Of a DNA stretch of 64,000 nt, positions 22,422-34,668 are shown piece by piece; the first letter of the stretch is position 1, and each line of letters opens with the position of its first letter. The DNA lies in contig CAWATY010000009.1 in assembly GCA_963785115.1 (NCBI GenBank), positions 806,001-870,000 on the forward strand, read 5' to 3'. The stretch comes from JACCWP01 sp963785115 (GTDB lineage Bacteria > Actinomycetota > Actinomycetes > Propionibacteriales > Nocardioidaceae). Made by a program: the position numbers and the translations under genes. A model generated the notes under the pieces. The model was not told the origin of the DNA and ran no database searches. It saw only the letters and a list, made by a program, of their open reading frames with translations.

Positions 22422-23403
22422 GGGTGCCTCCCGGTAGGGGTGCCGGCCGGTGCGCCAGCCCGACGACCTCGGCAGGCGAGGAGAAGCCACGGACGGCCAG
22501 CTCGGTCCGCAGCTCCTCGGCCACCCGGTGCGGTGCCGACGGGTCGTGGAAGACCACGGTGCCGACCTGGACGGCGCTGGCACCGGCCAGCAGCAGCTCC
22601 AGCGCGTCCCTGCCGGTGCGGACACCCCCGACACCGACGATCGGGAAGTCGGGCATGGCCGCGTGCACCTGCCACACGCAGCGGACTGCGATCGGGCGGA
22701 TCGCCGGGCCCGACAGGCCGCCGGTGACGCCGCCGAGGACCGGGCGCAGGGTGTCGGGATCGATGGCCAGCCCGAGCGTCGTGTTGATCATCGTGAGGCC
22801 GGTGGCGCCCGCCTCCCGCACCGACTCGGCCACTGCGACGAGGTCGGTCACGTCGGGCGACAGCTTGGCCAGCACCGGGACGTCGCGCGGCACCCCCCGG
22901 CGCACAGCCGAGACCGCCCGCGCCGCCTGGAACGGGTCGCAGGCGAAGACCAGACCGCGGTTCTCGACGTTGGGGCAGGAGATGTTGACCTCGACCGCGG
23001 CGACCCCCGGGCTGGCCCCCACGCGGCGGCCCAGCTCGGCGTACTCCCCCAGCGACCCACCGGCGATGGAGACCACCGCCCGGGCCCCCCGGCTCACCAG
23101 CCACGGCAGGTCTTTCGCGAGGAAGCCGTCGATCCCCGGGCCCTGCAGGCCGATCGAGTTGAGCATGCCGGACGGCGTCTCGACCATCCTCGGCGTCGGG
23201 CGGCCGGAGCGGGCGTCGAGCATCACCGACTTGGTGACCACGGCCCCGATGGCCGCGACGTCGAGGAACGGCGCGAGCTCGCGCCCGGCCGCCGCGCACC
23301 CGGACGCAGTCATCACCGGCGTCGGGAGTCTGACTCCGGCGAGGTCGACAGCCAGGTCGACCGTCGTCGCGTCGACCGTCGGCTCGGAGGAGGTGACGGC
23401 CAT
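22414..23403 (-). CDS. pyrD: Dihydroorotate dehydrogenase, catalytic subunit (class 1B)
   Basis: 329 aa from ATG 23403. FMN barrel: LPTPVMTASGCAA near the start, MLNSIGLQGPGI, VEVNISCPNVENRG with the class 1 catalytic Cys, and FPIVGVGGVRTGRDALELLLAGA for the FMN phosphate. The adjacent pyrK (TGATG overlap) makes this the NAD+-linked 1B enzyme rather than the quinone-linked class 2 type. The first roughly 13 residues are non-conserved. Confidence 0.94.
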   Translation of the reverse strand: MAVTSSEPTVDATTVDLAVDLAGVRLPTPVMTASGCAAAGRELAPFLDVAAIGAVVTKSVMLDARSGRPTPRMVETPSGMLNSIGLQGPGIDGFLAKDLPWLVSRGARAVVSIAGGSLGEYAELGRRVGASPGVAAVEVNISCPNVENRGLVFACDPFQAARAVSAVRRGVPRDVPVLAKLSPDVTDLVAVAESVREAGATGLTMINTTLGLAIDPDTLRPVLGGVTGGLSGPAIRPIAVRCVWQVHAAMPDFPIVGVGGVRTGRDALELLLAGASAVQVGTVVFHDPSAPHRVAEELRTELAVRGFSSPAEVVGLAHRPAPLPGGTHG

Positions 23404-24262
23404 CAGCGCACCCCCACCCGCGGCGCGCCGAGCGTGCCGGCGGGCACCGTCCCGACGTCGTCCCACAGCACCCGGTCGCCGCGGAAGACCGGTCCCTCGA
23501 CGCACGAGCGGACCATCCGCACGACATCGTCGTCGCCGCGTACCGGCAGCACGCAGGTCATGCACACCCCGACCCCGCACGCCATCGACTCCTCCACCGC
23601 ACACTGGCTCCAGACACCGTGCTCCTCGGCCAGCGTGGCGACGGCACGCAACATCCCCATCGGACCGCACGCGTAGACGACGGCGGCGCCGGTACGCGCC
23701 AGCAGCTCGGGCAGCACGTCGGTCACCAGGCCTCGGGTGCCGACCGAGCCGTCAACGGTCGTCACCGACACCGAGTGGGCCGAGCGCCGGGCCTCGAGCA
23801 CCCCGAACAGCCGCCGCTCGCCGGCCGCGCCGAGGACCATGTGCACCGAACAGCCACGCTCGCGCAGCCGCTCGGCGAGCCCGAACAGCGGGGCGCTCCC
23901 GTAGCCACCCCCGACCAGCACGCAGGGCACCGGCTCCTTGGGCAGCGCGAACGGACGACCCAGCGGCCCGACAACGTCGATCTCGTCGTTGACCCGGCGG
24001 TCGGCGAGCCAGGCGGTGCCCTTGCCGTGGACGGCCAGCACGATCTCGACCGTGCTGCCGTACACGCCGGACGCCTTGGCCCGGTAGACCGAGAACGCCC
24101 GGCGCAGCAGCATCGCCGACTGGTCTCCCCCGACCGCGAGCGCCACGAACGCGCCGGGCCGGGTGCGTTCGGCCACGCCGGGTGCCACCAGCGTGAGGTG
24201 GTGGTAGTCGCCGACGCGCTCGAGGCTCAGCACCCGCCCGCGCACCTGCACCGGGTCGCTGC

Positions 24263-24266
<4 letters not shown>
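23403..24266 (-). CDS. pyrK: Dihydroorotate dehydrogenase electron-transfer subunit
   Basis: 287 aa. FAD-binding barrel with RRAFSVYRA, NAD-binding domain VLVGGGYGSAPLFGLAERL and, near the C-terminus, a 2Fe-2S site CAVEESMACGVGVCMTC with a last Cys at VRSCVEGP. It shuttles electrons from PyrD to NAD+. It overlaps carB (ATGA) and pyrD (TGATG). All cofactor ligands are present. Confidence 0.95.
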
Positions 24267-27621
<3,355 letters not shown>

Positions 27622-27622
<1 letters not shown>

Positions 27623-28737
27623 CAGGCCCGTCCCATCAGGTCGACGAACCGGTCGAACAGGTAGGCCGAGTCGTGCGGGCCGGCGGCGGCCTCCGGGTGG
27701 TACTGCACGCTGAACGCCGGGGCGTCGAGCAGCTCGAGCCCCTCGACCACGTCGTCGTTGAGGCACACGTGGGTGACCCGCGCCCTGCCGTACGGGGTGT
27801 CCACGTCGCGGTCGAGCGGGGCCTGCACCGCGAAGCCGTGGTTGTGGGCCGTCACCTCGACCTTGCCCGTGCGCCGGTCGACCACCGGCTGGTTGATCCC
27901 GCGGTGGCCGTAGCCGAGCTTGTAGGTCTCGAAGCCCAGCGCCCGGCCGAACAGCTGGTTGCCGAAGCAGATGCCGAAGAACGGGATCCGCCGGTCGAGC
28001 ACCTGTCGCAGCAGGTCGACGACGTGCGGGTTGGCGCTCGGGTCGCCCGGGCCGTTGGAGAAGAACACGCCGTCGGCGCCGCGCGCCTCGATCTCGTCGA
28101 TCGTGCTCGCGGCCGGCAGGACGTGGGTCTCGATCCCCCGCTCGGCCAGCCGCACCGGCGTCATCGTCTTGATGCCCAGGTCGACCGCGGCGACCCGGAA
28201 CCGGCGCTCGCCGCTCGCCGGGACGACGTAGGGCTCGGCCGTCGTGACCTCACCGGCGAGGTCGGCGCCGGACATCGCGGGCGCGGCGCGCACGGTGTCC
28301 AGCAGCGCACCGGCGTCGGTCGAGGTCGACGAGATCCCCACCCGCATCGCGCCACGCTCGCGCAGGTGGCGGGTCAGGGCGCGGGTGTCGACGCCGCGGA
28401 TGCCGACCACGCCCTGGTCGGCGAGCTCGTCGTCGAGACTGCGCCGCGAACGCCAGCTGCTGGGCCGCGGCGACGGGTCCCGGACGACGTAGCCGGCCAC
28501 CCAGATCCGGGCGGACTCACCGTCCTCGTCGTTGATGCCGGTGTTGCCGATGTGCGGGGCGGTCATCACCACGACCTGCCGGCGGTACGAAGGGTCGGTG
28601 AGCGTCTCCTGGTAACCGGTCATGCCGGTGGCGAAGACCGCCTCGCCGACCGTCTCCCCCACCGCGCCGAACGCGTGGCCGCGGAAGGTCCGGCCGTCCT
28701 CGAGCACGAGCACGGCCTCGGGGTGGGTCTCGGTCAC
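27622..28737 (-). CDS. carA: Carbamoyl-phosphate synthase small (glutaminase) subunit
   Basis: 371 aa from GTG 28737, overlapping the pyrC stop (GTGA). The N-domain has FATGMTGYQETLTDPSY. The class I glutamine amidotransferase has FFSNGPGDPS, the nucleophile Cys in FFGICFGNQLFG, and the His-Glu pair in VQYHPEAAAGPHD. It delivers ammonia to CarB. The stretch VVRDPSPRPSSWRS is slightly unusual but in frame. Confidence 0.97.
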
Positions 28738-30020
28738 ACGACCTCCCCGTCGAGGACGGTCGGTCGGCCCCGCAGCACGGTGGCGACGACGCGTCCGGGC
28801 AGCTCGGTGTCGGCGTACGGGGTGTTGCGGGAGAGCGAGACGCTGTCCTGCGCGCGTACCGTGCGGCGCGCCGCGGGGTCGACCAGCACCAGGTGCGCCG
28901 GCTCGCCCTCGACCAGCGACCGGCCCTGGCCGCCGACGCGGCCGATCCGGGCCGGTCGCGCGGACATCCGGTCGGCCACCCCGGCCCAGTCCAGCAGCCC
29001 GGTCTCGACCATGGCCTCCTGCACCACGGACAGGGCGGTCTCGAGACCGAGCATCCCGAACGCGGCCGCGGCCCACTCGCACTCCTTGTCCTCGACCGGG
29101 TGCGGCGCGTGGTCGGTCGCGACCGCGTCGATGGTGCCGTCGGCGAGTCCCTCGCGCAGCGCCTCGACGTCGGCCTTGCTGCGCAGCGGCGGGTTGACCT
29201 TGAACAGCGGGTCGTAGGACTCGGCCAGCGCGTCGGTCAGCAGCAGGTGGTGCGGCGTCACCTCGGCGGTGACGTCCCACCCCTTCGACTTGGCCCAGCG
29301 GAGGATCTCGACCGATCCGGCCGTGGAGACGTGGCAGACGTGCAGCCGCGAGCCCACGTGGGCGGCGAGCAGGCAGTCCCGCGCGATGATCGCCTCCTCG
29401 GCCACGGCTGGCCAGCCGGCCAGCCCGAGCCGGCCGGACAGCTCACCCTCGTTCATCTGCGCGTCCACGGTCAGCGCCGGCTCCTGGGCGTGCTGGGCCA
29501 CGACCCCTCCGAACGCCTTGACGTACTCCAGCGCGCGGCGCATCAGCACCGCGTCGGACACGCAGTGGCCGTCGTCGGAGAAGACCCGCACCTGCGCGGC
29601 GGAGTCGGCCATCGCCCCCAGTTCGGCCAGCCGCTCACCGGCCAGGCCGACGGACACCGCACCGACCGGGTGGACGTCGCAGTGCCCGGCCTCGGCCCCG
29701 AGCCGCCAGACCTGCTCCACCACCCCGGCCGTGTCGGCCACCGGATCGGTGTTGGCCATCGCGTGCACGGCGGTGAAGCCACCGGCTGCCGCCGCGCGCG
29801 TACCCGTCGCGACCGTTTCGGCGTCCTCGCGGCCCGGCTCCCGCAGGTGGGTGTGCAGGTCGACCAGCCCGGGCAGCGCGACGAGACCGTCGGCCTCGAT
29901 GACGAGGGCACCTACCGCGTCCAACCCGCTGCCGACCTCGGCGATGACGCCGTCACGCAGCAGCAGGTCGGTCGGGTCGGCCCCCAGCACGCGGGCCGCT
30001 CGCACCAGCACGTCGTTCAC
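28734..30020 (-). CDS. pyrC: Dihydroorotase
   Basis: 428 aa from GTG 30020. Amidohydrolase that cyclises carbamoyl aspartate. Metal ligands are in LVDLHTHLREPGREDAE, further histidines in VVAQHAQEP and HVCHVSTAGSVE, and the catalytic Asp in VATDHAPHPVEDKE. AMANTDPVAD shapes the active site. It is the class I form. It overlaps both pyrB and carA. Confidence 0.97.
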   Translation of the reverse strand: MNDVLVRAARVLGADPTDLLLRDGVIAEVGSGLDAVGALVIEADGLVALPGLVDLHTHLREPGREDAETVATGTRAAAAGGFTAVHAMANTDPVADTAGVVEQVWRLGAEAGHCDVHPVGAVSVGLAGERLAELGAMADSAAQVRVFSDDGHCVSDAVLMRRALEYVKAFGGVVAQHAQEPALTVDAQMNEGELSGRLGLAGWPAVAEEAIIARDCLLAAHVGSRLHVCHVSTAGSVEILRWAKSKGWDVTAEVTPHHLLLTDALAESYDPLFKVNPPLRSKADVEALREGLADGTIDAVATDHAPHPVEDKECEWAAAAFGMLGLETALSVVQEAMVETGLLDWAGVADRMSARPARIGRVGGQGRSLVEGEPAHLVLVDPAARRTVRAQDSVSLSRNTPYADTELPGRVVATVLRGRPTVLDGEVV

Positions 30021-30982
30021 AGCGCGTTCCCCTCCAGTCCGGACCCGCCCGGGTCGCCGCTCAGCAGCAGGTACAGCACCGCCATCCGCACCGCCACGCC
30101 GTTGGTCACCTGCTCGACGATCACCGACCGGGCCGAGTCGGCGACCTCTGCGCTGATCTCGACGCCGCGGTTCATCGGTCCCGGGTGCAGGACCAGCGCG
30201 TGGTCGGGCAGCAGCGCCATCCGGCGCGCGTCCATCCCGTAGCGCCGGCTGTACTCGCGGGCACTGGGGAAGAACCCGCCGCCCGCCCCGCGCTCGCGCT
30301 GGACCCGCAGCATCATCACCGCGTCGGCCTTGGCCAGCGCCGGGTCGAGGTCGTAGGAGCACTCCACCGGCCAGCCGTCGACACCCACCGGCAGCAGGGT
30401 GGGCGGAGCGACCAGCGTCACCTCGGCGCCGAGGGTGCTGAGCAGCAGTGCGTTGGACCGGGCGACCCGGCTGTGCAGGACGTCGCCGACGATCGTCACC
30501 CGCCGGCCCTCGAGGCCGCCGCGGTCGTCGGCGAGGTGCCGTCGCAACGTGAACGCGTCCAGCAGCGCCTGGGTCGGGTGCTCGTGCGTGCCGTCTCCGG
30601 CGTTGACGACCGACCCGTCGATCCACCCCGCCGCGGCCAGCCGGTGCGGCGCGCCCGACGACTGGTGCCGCACCACCACGGCGTCGGCGCCCATCGCCTG
30701 CAGGGTCAGCGCCGTGTCCTTGAGGCTCTCGCCCTTGGACACGCTGGAGCCCTTGGCCGAGAAGTTGATGACGTCGGCCGACAGCCGCTTGGCGGCGGCC
30801 TCGAAGGAGATCCGGGTGCGGGTGGAGTCCTCGAAGAACAGGTTCACCACCGTGCGCCCACGCAGCGTGGGCAGTTTCTTGATCGGCCGGTCGGCGAGCG
30901 CCAGCAGCTCGACCGCGGTGTCGAGCACGTGCACGGCCTCGTCCCGGTCGAGGTCGCCGGCGCTGAGCAGGTGGCGCTTCAT
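30017..30982 (-). CDS. pyrB: Aspartate carbamoyltransferase
   Basis: 321 aa from ATG 30982. The carbamoyl-phosphate loop FFEDSTRTRISFE, the second-subunit loop SAKGSSVSKGESLKDT, VVRHQSSGAPH, GDGTHEHPTQALLDAFT and LHPGPMNRGVEI are all present. It joins carbamoyl phosphate and aspartate, the committed pyrimidine step. No pyrI regulatory gene is present. Control is expected through PyrR encoded directly upstream (ATGA overlap). Confidence 0.98.
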   Translation of the reverse strand: MKRHLLSAGDLDRDEAVHVLDTAVELLALADRPIKKLPTLRGRTVVNLFFEDSTRTRISFEAAAKRLSADVINFSAKGSSVSKGESLKDTALTLQAMGADAVVVRHQSSGAPHRLAAAGWIDGSVVNAGDGTHEHPTQALLDAFTLRRHLADDRGGLEGRRVTIVGDVLHSRVARSNALLLSTLGAEVTLVAPPTLLPVGVDGWPVECSYDLDPALAKADAVMMLRVQRERGAGGGFFPSAREYSRRYGMDARRMALLPDHALVLHPGPMNRGVEISAEVADSARSVIVEQVTNGVAVRMAVLYLLLSGDPGGSGLEGNAL

Positions 30983-31620
30983 CGCGGCCCTCCCTGGGAC
31001 TGGGCGTGCGACGGTGAGTCCGCCTCGATCGTCACCGCGTCGTAGCCGTCCACCTCGGCGACGGTGACCCGTACCTTCTCGACCAGCGAGGTCGGCAGGT
31101 TCTTGCCCACGAAGTCGGCGCGTACGGGCAGCTCGCGGTGACCCCGGTCGACCAGCACGGCGAGCCGCACGACCCGGGGCCGGCCGAGGTCGTGCAGGGC
31201 GTCCAGTGCCGAGCGGATCGTCCGGCCGGAGAAGAGCACGTCGTCGACCAGAACGACGGTTTTGTCCTCGATGCCCCCCGGGGGCAGCTCGGTGTGCTCC
31301 AGGGTGCGGGCGGGACGTAGCCGCAGGTCGTCGCGGTACATCGTGACGTCCAGGGAGCCGGAGGCGACCGGACGGGACTCGACCTGGGACATCCGCTCGG
31401 CGATGCGCCGGGCGAGCGGCACCCCGCGGGTGGGAATGCCGAGCAGGACCACATCGTCGCTGCCGCGGTTGCGTTCGAGGATCTCGTGGGCGATGCGGGA
31501 GAGCGCCCGCCCCACGTCCCGGTCGTCGAGGACGACCCTGCCCCTGCCGGTCTGATGGCCGGTTTGGTGGCTGGACTTGTGTGCGTCGGCGGAGGGCGTG
31601 CCCGTGCTGGCGGCGGCCAT
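30979..31620 (-). CDS. pyrR: PyrR, pyrimidine operon RNA-binding regulator / uracil phosphoribosyltransferase
   Basis: 213 aa. A non-conserved N-terminal tail of about 28 residues is rich in Ser/Thr/His. The PRTase fold follows, with LLGIPTRGVPLARR, LDVTMYRDDLR (RNA-contact and flexible-loop region), and the PRPP motif VVLVDDVLFSGRTIRSALD. It binds pyr leader RNA when UMP is high. The leader before this gene contains a PyrR-loop-like sequence. The C-terminal about 12 residues (SPSHAQSQGGPR) are extra. First gene of pyrR-B-C-carA-carB-K-D-F. Confidence 0.96.
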   Translation of the reverse strand: MAAASTGTPSADAHKSSHQTGHQTGRGRVVLDDRDVGRALSRIAHEILERNRGSDDVVLLGIPTRGVPLARRIAERMSQVESRPVASGSLDVTMYRDDLRLRPARTLEHTELPPGGIEDKTVVLVDDVLFSGRTIRSALDALHDLGRPRVVRLAVLVDRGHRELPVRADFVGKNLPTSLVEKVRVTVAEVDGYDAVTIEADSPSHAQSQGGPR

Positions 31621-31684
31621 CGTCCGACCTCCTTCCCCGCCTCACCGGACGGTCGTTAAAGGATGTCGATCGCTGCGGAACCTA
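31621..31684 (-). promoter_or_regulatory. pyr operon promoter and PyrR-binding leader
   Basis: A TAGGTT -10 (31679-31684) gives a leader of about 50 nt. It contains GTCCGGTGAGGC, close to the GUCCNGNGAGGC loop recognised by PyrR. This sequence can be enclosed by CGACC/GGTCG or by GTCCG/CGGAC pairings that include the GGAAGGAGG ribosome site just before the pyrR ATG. That arrangement fits translational repression by PyrR as described for mycobacterial pyr operons. There is no terminator hairpin with a U-tract. Confidence 0.6.
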
Positions 31685-31811
31685 TCAGCCGCTCCGGCCC
31701 CGATGAGCGCGCACCCGCCGGGAGTGGCACCCTGAGTGCCCGTCCGATACCGATGTCACCCGTACGGACGGCATTTGTGGAGAAGATCGCAGAGCGTGAA
31801 CATCGGCACGA

Positions 31812-31817
31812 TAGAAT
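31812..31817 (+). promoter_or_regulatory. Probable -10 of bldD (TAGAAT)
   Basis: TAGAAT on the plus strand, about 66 nt before the bldD GTG, is the best -10 match in the divergent pyrR-bldD region (31621-31882). A -35 is not evident. I looked for a palindromic BldD box and saw only half matches (TCACCC near 31756 and TCACCGTG near 31828). Confidence 0.4.
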
Positions 31818-31882
31818 CAGCAGAGAGTCACCGTGGCGGCTTTCGGGAGCACGGGGCGTGACCAAGCGATCGAGGAGGCGGG

Positions 31883-32434
31883 GTGGCGAACGACTACGCG
31901 AACGCACTCGGCGCGAGGTTGCGTTCGATCCGGCAGCAGCAGGGCATGTCCCTGCAGGCTGTCGAGGAGAAGTCCCAGGGCCGCTGGAAGGCCGTGGTGA
32001 TCGGGTCGTATGAGCGCGGTGACCGCGCGGTAACCGTGCACAAGCTGTCCGAGCTGGCCAAGTTCTACGGCGTCCCGGTCGAGGAGCTGCTGCCGGGCGG
32101 CAGCACCGCCGCGCCCGCCGCCATGGAGCCGCCGAGCAAGCTCATCCTGGACCTCACCAACCTGCACAACCTGGACGAACACGACGCCGCCCCGCTCGCG
32201 CGCTACGCCCAGTCCATCCAGTCCCAGCGCGGTGACTACAACGGCAAGGTGCTGTCGATCCGCCAGGAGGACCTGCGCACGCTCGCCGTGATCTACGAGG
32301 AGCAGCCGAGCGTCCTGGCTGCCCGCCTCACCGCTTGGGGCGTGCTGCGGCCCGCTCCGTCCCCGACCGCAGCCGAGGCGTCGGAGGTGGCGGGGTCCGA
32401 GGACTCCCCCGCGCCAGCCGGTCCCGCCGCCTGA
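31883..32434 (+). CDS. bldD: Developmental regulator BldD (c-di-GMP-responsive)
   Basis: 183 aa from GTG 31883 behind a strong GAGGAGG site. The N-terminal Xre-type HTH is residues about 9-75 (RLRSIRQQQGMSLQAVEEK, VVIGSYERGDRAVTVHKL). The C-terminal domain carries the c-di-GMP signature RxD-x8-RxxD: Arg116-Gly-Asp118 and Arg127-Gln-Glu-Asp130. In Streptomyces a c-di-GMP tetramer dimerises BldD so that it represses sporulation genes. The last about 25 residues are a Pro/Ala/Ser tail. It is divergent from the pyr operon and convergent with nusB, a neighbourhood common to actinobacteria. Confidence 0.95.
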   Translation: MANDYANALGARLRSIRQQQGMSLQAVEEKSQGRWKAVVIGSYERGDRAVTVHKLSELAKFYGVPVEELLPGGSTAAPAAMEPPSKLILDLTNLHNLDEHDAAPLARYAQSIQSQRGDYNGKVLSIRQEDLRTLAVIYEEQPSVLAARLTAWGVLRPAPSPTAAEASEVAGSEDSPAPAGPAA

Positions 32435-32456
32435 CCGCGCCCCGTCAGGGGAACTC

Positions 32457-32876
32457 TCAGGTCCCGGTCGCGGCGTGCCGCTCCGTGACCCGGGCGAGCA
32501 CGCCGTTGACGAAACCCGCCGACTCGTCGGTCGACAGTCGGTGCGCGAGCGCCACCGCCTCGCTGATCGCCACCTCGTCCGGGACGTCGTCGGAGTGCAG
32601 GATCTCGAACGCCCCGATCCGGAGCAGGTTGCGGTCGACCGCCGGCATCCGCTGCAGCGTCCATCCGACCGAGAGGCCGGCCAGCAGGTCGTCGAGGTCG
32701 GCCTGGTGAGAGGCCACACCCTCGACAAGGGTCACCGTGTACGGGTTCAGCGACGTGCCGGTCCCCGCCCGTTCGCCGACGCGGTCACCGAGGGTGGCGT
32801 CCAGCGGAAGACCGCGCAGGTCGGACTCGAACAAGATGTCCAGCGCCCGTTTGCGGGCCTTCGTGCGCGCACTCAC
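32457..32876 (-). CDS. nusB: Transcription antitermination factor NusB
   Basis: 139 aa. All-alpha RNA-binding protein that assembles with NusE (S10) on boxA RNA in rRNA operons. Signatures: ARTKARKRALDILFESDLRG (first 20) at the start, RNLLRIGAFEILH, and DESAGFVNGVLARV at the C-terminus. It follows efp with a small overlap (efp stop 32873) and is the last gene of the aro-pepP-efp-nusB run. Only 22 nt separate it from the convergent bldD stop, where a short CCCC/GGGG hairpin (32440-32451) may help termination. Confidence 0.96.
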   Translation of the reverse strand: MSARTKARKRALDILFESDLRGLPLDATLGDRVGERAGTGTSLNPYTVTLVEGVASHQADLDDLLAGLSVGWTLQRMPAVDRNLLRIGAFEILHSDDVPDEVAISEAVALAHRLSTDESAGFVNGVLARVTERHAATGT

Positions 32877-33436
32877 CCGCTGACGCGCCCCAGGTAGCTG
32901 CCGTCGCGGGTGTCCACCTTGACCCGCTCGCCACTGGTGATGAACAGCGGCACCGAGATCTCGTAGCCGGTCTCCAGCCGGGCCGGCTTGGTGCCACCGG
33001 TCGAGCGGTCGCCCTGCAGACCGGGCTCGGTGTACTCGACGGTCAGCTCGACGGCCGCCGGGAGCTCGATGTACAGCGGGGTCCCCTCGTGCGTCGCCAC
33101 GACCGCCTCCTGGTTGTCCAGCAGGAAGTTCGACGCGTCGCCCACGATGTCGGTGGACAGCGGGACCTGGTCGTAGGTCTGGGAGTCCATGAAGACGTAC
33201 GACTCGCCGTCGTTGTAGAGGTAGGTCATCTGCCGCTTGTCGACGTTTGCGGTGTCGACCTTGACGTCGGCGTTGAACGTCTTGTCGACGATCTTTCCCG
33301 ACAGCACGCTCTTGAGCTTGGTCTTGACCATCGCACCGCCCTTGCCGGGCTTGTGGTGCTGGAACCAGATGACCGACCAGAGCTGGCCGTCGAGGTTGAG
33401 GACCATGCCGTTCTTGAGGTCGTTGGTGGAGGCCAT
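32873..33436 (-). CDS. efp: Elongation factor P
   Basis: 187 aa. Three-domain OB protein that relieves ribosome stalling at polyproline. It starts MASTNDLKNGMVLNLDGQLW (20). The tip loop reads HHKPGKGGA, with Lys at the modifiable position and the PGKGGA context typical of actinobacterial EF-P, which is reported to work unmodified; no epmA/epmB/ymfI genes are nearby. The C-terminus SGERVKVDTRDGSYLGRVSG is typical. A TAGACT -10 lies at 33485-33490. Polyproline-rich proteins in this window include SecD and the prepilin peptidase. Confidence 0.97.
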   Translation of the reverse strand: MASTNDLKNGMVLNLDGQLWSVIWFQHHKPGKGGAMVKTKLKSVLSGKIVDKTFNADVKVDTANVDKRQMTYLYNDGESYVFMDSQTYDQVPLSTDIVGDASNFLLDNQEAVVATHEGTPLYIELPAAVELTVEYTEPGLQGDRSTGGTKPARLETGYEISVPLFITSGERVKVDTRDGSYLGRVSG

Positions 33437-33484
33437 GCGCGCTCGTGGATCCTTCGCGTCGACGGGGGGTGAGGGCAGCCGCCG

Positions 33485-33490
33485 AGTCTA
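33485..33490 (-). promoter_or_regulatory. Probable -10 of efp-nusB (TAGACT)
   Basis: TAGACT on the minus strand, 48 nt before the efp ATG and downstream of the pepP stop (33525), suggests that efp-nusB has a promoter separate from the aro genes. No -35 is recognised. Confidence 0.45.
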
Positions 33491-33524
33491 CCGCTGGCGG
33501 TGAGGGGACCCGCGGGCCCGGCGG

Positions 33525-34604
33525 TCAGCCGACGACCAGCAGCTCGCGCGAGGTGTCGGTGAGCACCTCGGGTGCAGCCTCGCGCACCACGACCGTGTCC
33601 TCGATCCGCACACCACCGCGACCCGGCAGGTAGACACCGGGTTCCATCGTCACCGGAGTGCCCGCGAGCAGGGTGTCGGGGTTGCGCTGGCTCACGAACG
33701 GGTCCTCGTGGATCTGCAGCCCCACGCCGTGGCCGATGCCGGTGGTGAACCGCTCGAGCCAGCCCGCGCCGTCCAGCACCTCGCGTGCGACGGCGTCCGG
33801 GCGGGCGACCGGACTGCCGGCCACCATGGCCTCGACACCCGCCCATTGCGCATCTCGGACCGCCTGGTGGATCTCACGCTGCCAGTCGGCGGGCGCGCCG
33901 AGGACGGACGTCCGCGTGCAGTCGGCGTGGTAGCCGTCGACCCTGGCGCCGTAGTCGATCTTCAGCAGGTCGCCCGCAGCGAGCACGCGTTCGGTGGGCT
34001 GGTGGTGCGGCACGGCACTGTTCGGCCCGCTCGCGACGATCGTGTCGAACGCGATGGCCTCGGCGCCGAGGGCGTACATCCGCCACTCAAGGTCGCGGGC
34101 CACCTCCCGCTCGGTTCGGCCCTCCAGCGGGCCGGCGAGCAGCTCGCCCAGGGCCGCGACCGAGATCGCGCAGGCCTGCCGCAGGGCCTCGATCTCGTCC
34201 TCGTCCTTGACCAGCCGGAGCCGTTCCACGGCTCGCTCGAGCGAGACCAGGGTGGTCGCCTCACCGGCCTGCCCGACCACCTCCTGGTAGGCCTCGACGG
34301 TGAGCACGTGCGTCTCGACGCCGAGCCGCCCCAGCTGCCCGGCCGCGTCCAGCAGGCCGGCGGTGAGCGCTCGGGTGGTCGTGGTCGGCAGATCGGGGCA
34401 CTGCGCGGCCGCCTGGTCGGTGTAGCGCCCGTCGGTGGCGAACGCGGCCGCACCGTCGGCGGAGACCAGCAGCGCCCCGTTGGAGCCGGTGAAGCCGCTC
34501 AGGTAGCGCAGGTTCACCGGGTCGGAGATCAGCGCGGCGTCCAGCTCCCGCTCGACCAGCCGCTCCGCCAGTCGGGCCCTGCGGGCGTTCTCGACCTCAG
34601 GCAT
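33525..34604 (-). CDS. pepP: Xaa-Pro aminopeptidase family protein (M24B)
   Basis: 359 aa. The N-terminal creatinase-like domain (to about residue 130) starts ARRARLAERLVERELDAAL with YLSGFTGSNGAL. The pita-bread catalytic domain has all five metal ligands: Asp in LLKIDYGARVDGYHADCTRT (two Asp), His in GIGHGVGLQIHEDP, Glu in VTMEPGVYLPGRGGVRIEDTV (two Glu, given in parts). It should cleave X-Pro N-termini or dipeptides in the cytosol. It stands next to efp, as in many actinobacteria. A TAGGGT box 6 nt before the ATG suggests a leaderless transcript. Confidence 0.92.
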   Translation of the reverse strand: MPEVENARRARLAERLVERELDAALISDPVNLRYLSGFTGSNGALLVSADGAAAFATDGRYTDQAAAQCPDLPTTTTRALTAGLLDAAGQLGRLGVETHVLTVEAYQEVVGQAGEATTLVSLERAVERLRLVKDEDEIEALRQACAISVAALGELLAGPLEGRTEREVARDLEWRMYALGAEAIAFDTIVASGPNSAVPHHQPTERVLAAGDLLKIDYGARVDGYHADCTRTSVLGAPADWQREIHQAVRDAQWAGVEAMVAGSPVARPDAVAREVLDGAGWLERFTTGIGHGVGLQIHEDPFVSQRNPDTLLAGTPVTMEPGVYLPGRGGVRIEDTVVVREAAPEVLTDTSRELLVVG

Positions 34605-34610
34605 CCGCCC

Positions 34611-34616
34611 ACCCTA
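34611..34616 (-). promoter_or_regulatory. Probable -10 of pepP (TAGGGT), leaderless start
   Basis: TAGGGT, six bases, then the pepP ATG. The spacing is what is expected when transcription starts at the initiation codon. Pattern-based call. Confidence 0.45.
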
Positions 34617-34624
34617 GAGCCGAC

Positions 34625-34668
34625 CTGTCACCGCGAGACCGCCGTTGATGGCGACGTCACGGTGACAG
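34625..34668. terminator. Inverted repeat over the aroB stop, probable terminator
   Basis: CTGTCACCG (34625-34633) pairs with CGGTGACAG (34660-34668), a perfect 9-bp stem that encloses the aroB stop codon and an inner CGCC/GGCG stem (34640-34653). There is no U-tract. It separates the aro operon from the pepP promoter 9 nt further on. Confidence 0.5.

Noticed and set aside
31741..31882. Palindromic BldD box for bldD autoregulation
   Set aside because: Only half-site matches (TCACCC, TCACCGTG) were found. They do not satisfy the palindromic consensus.
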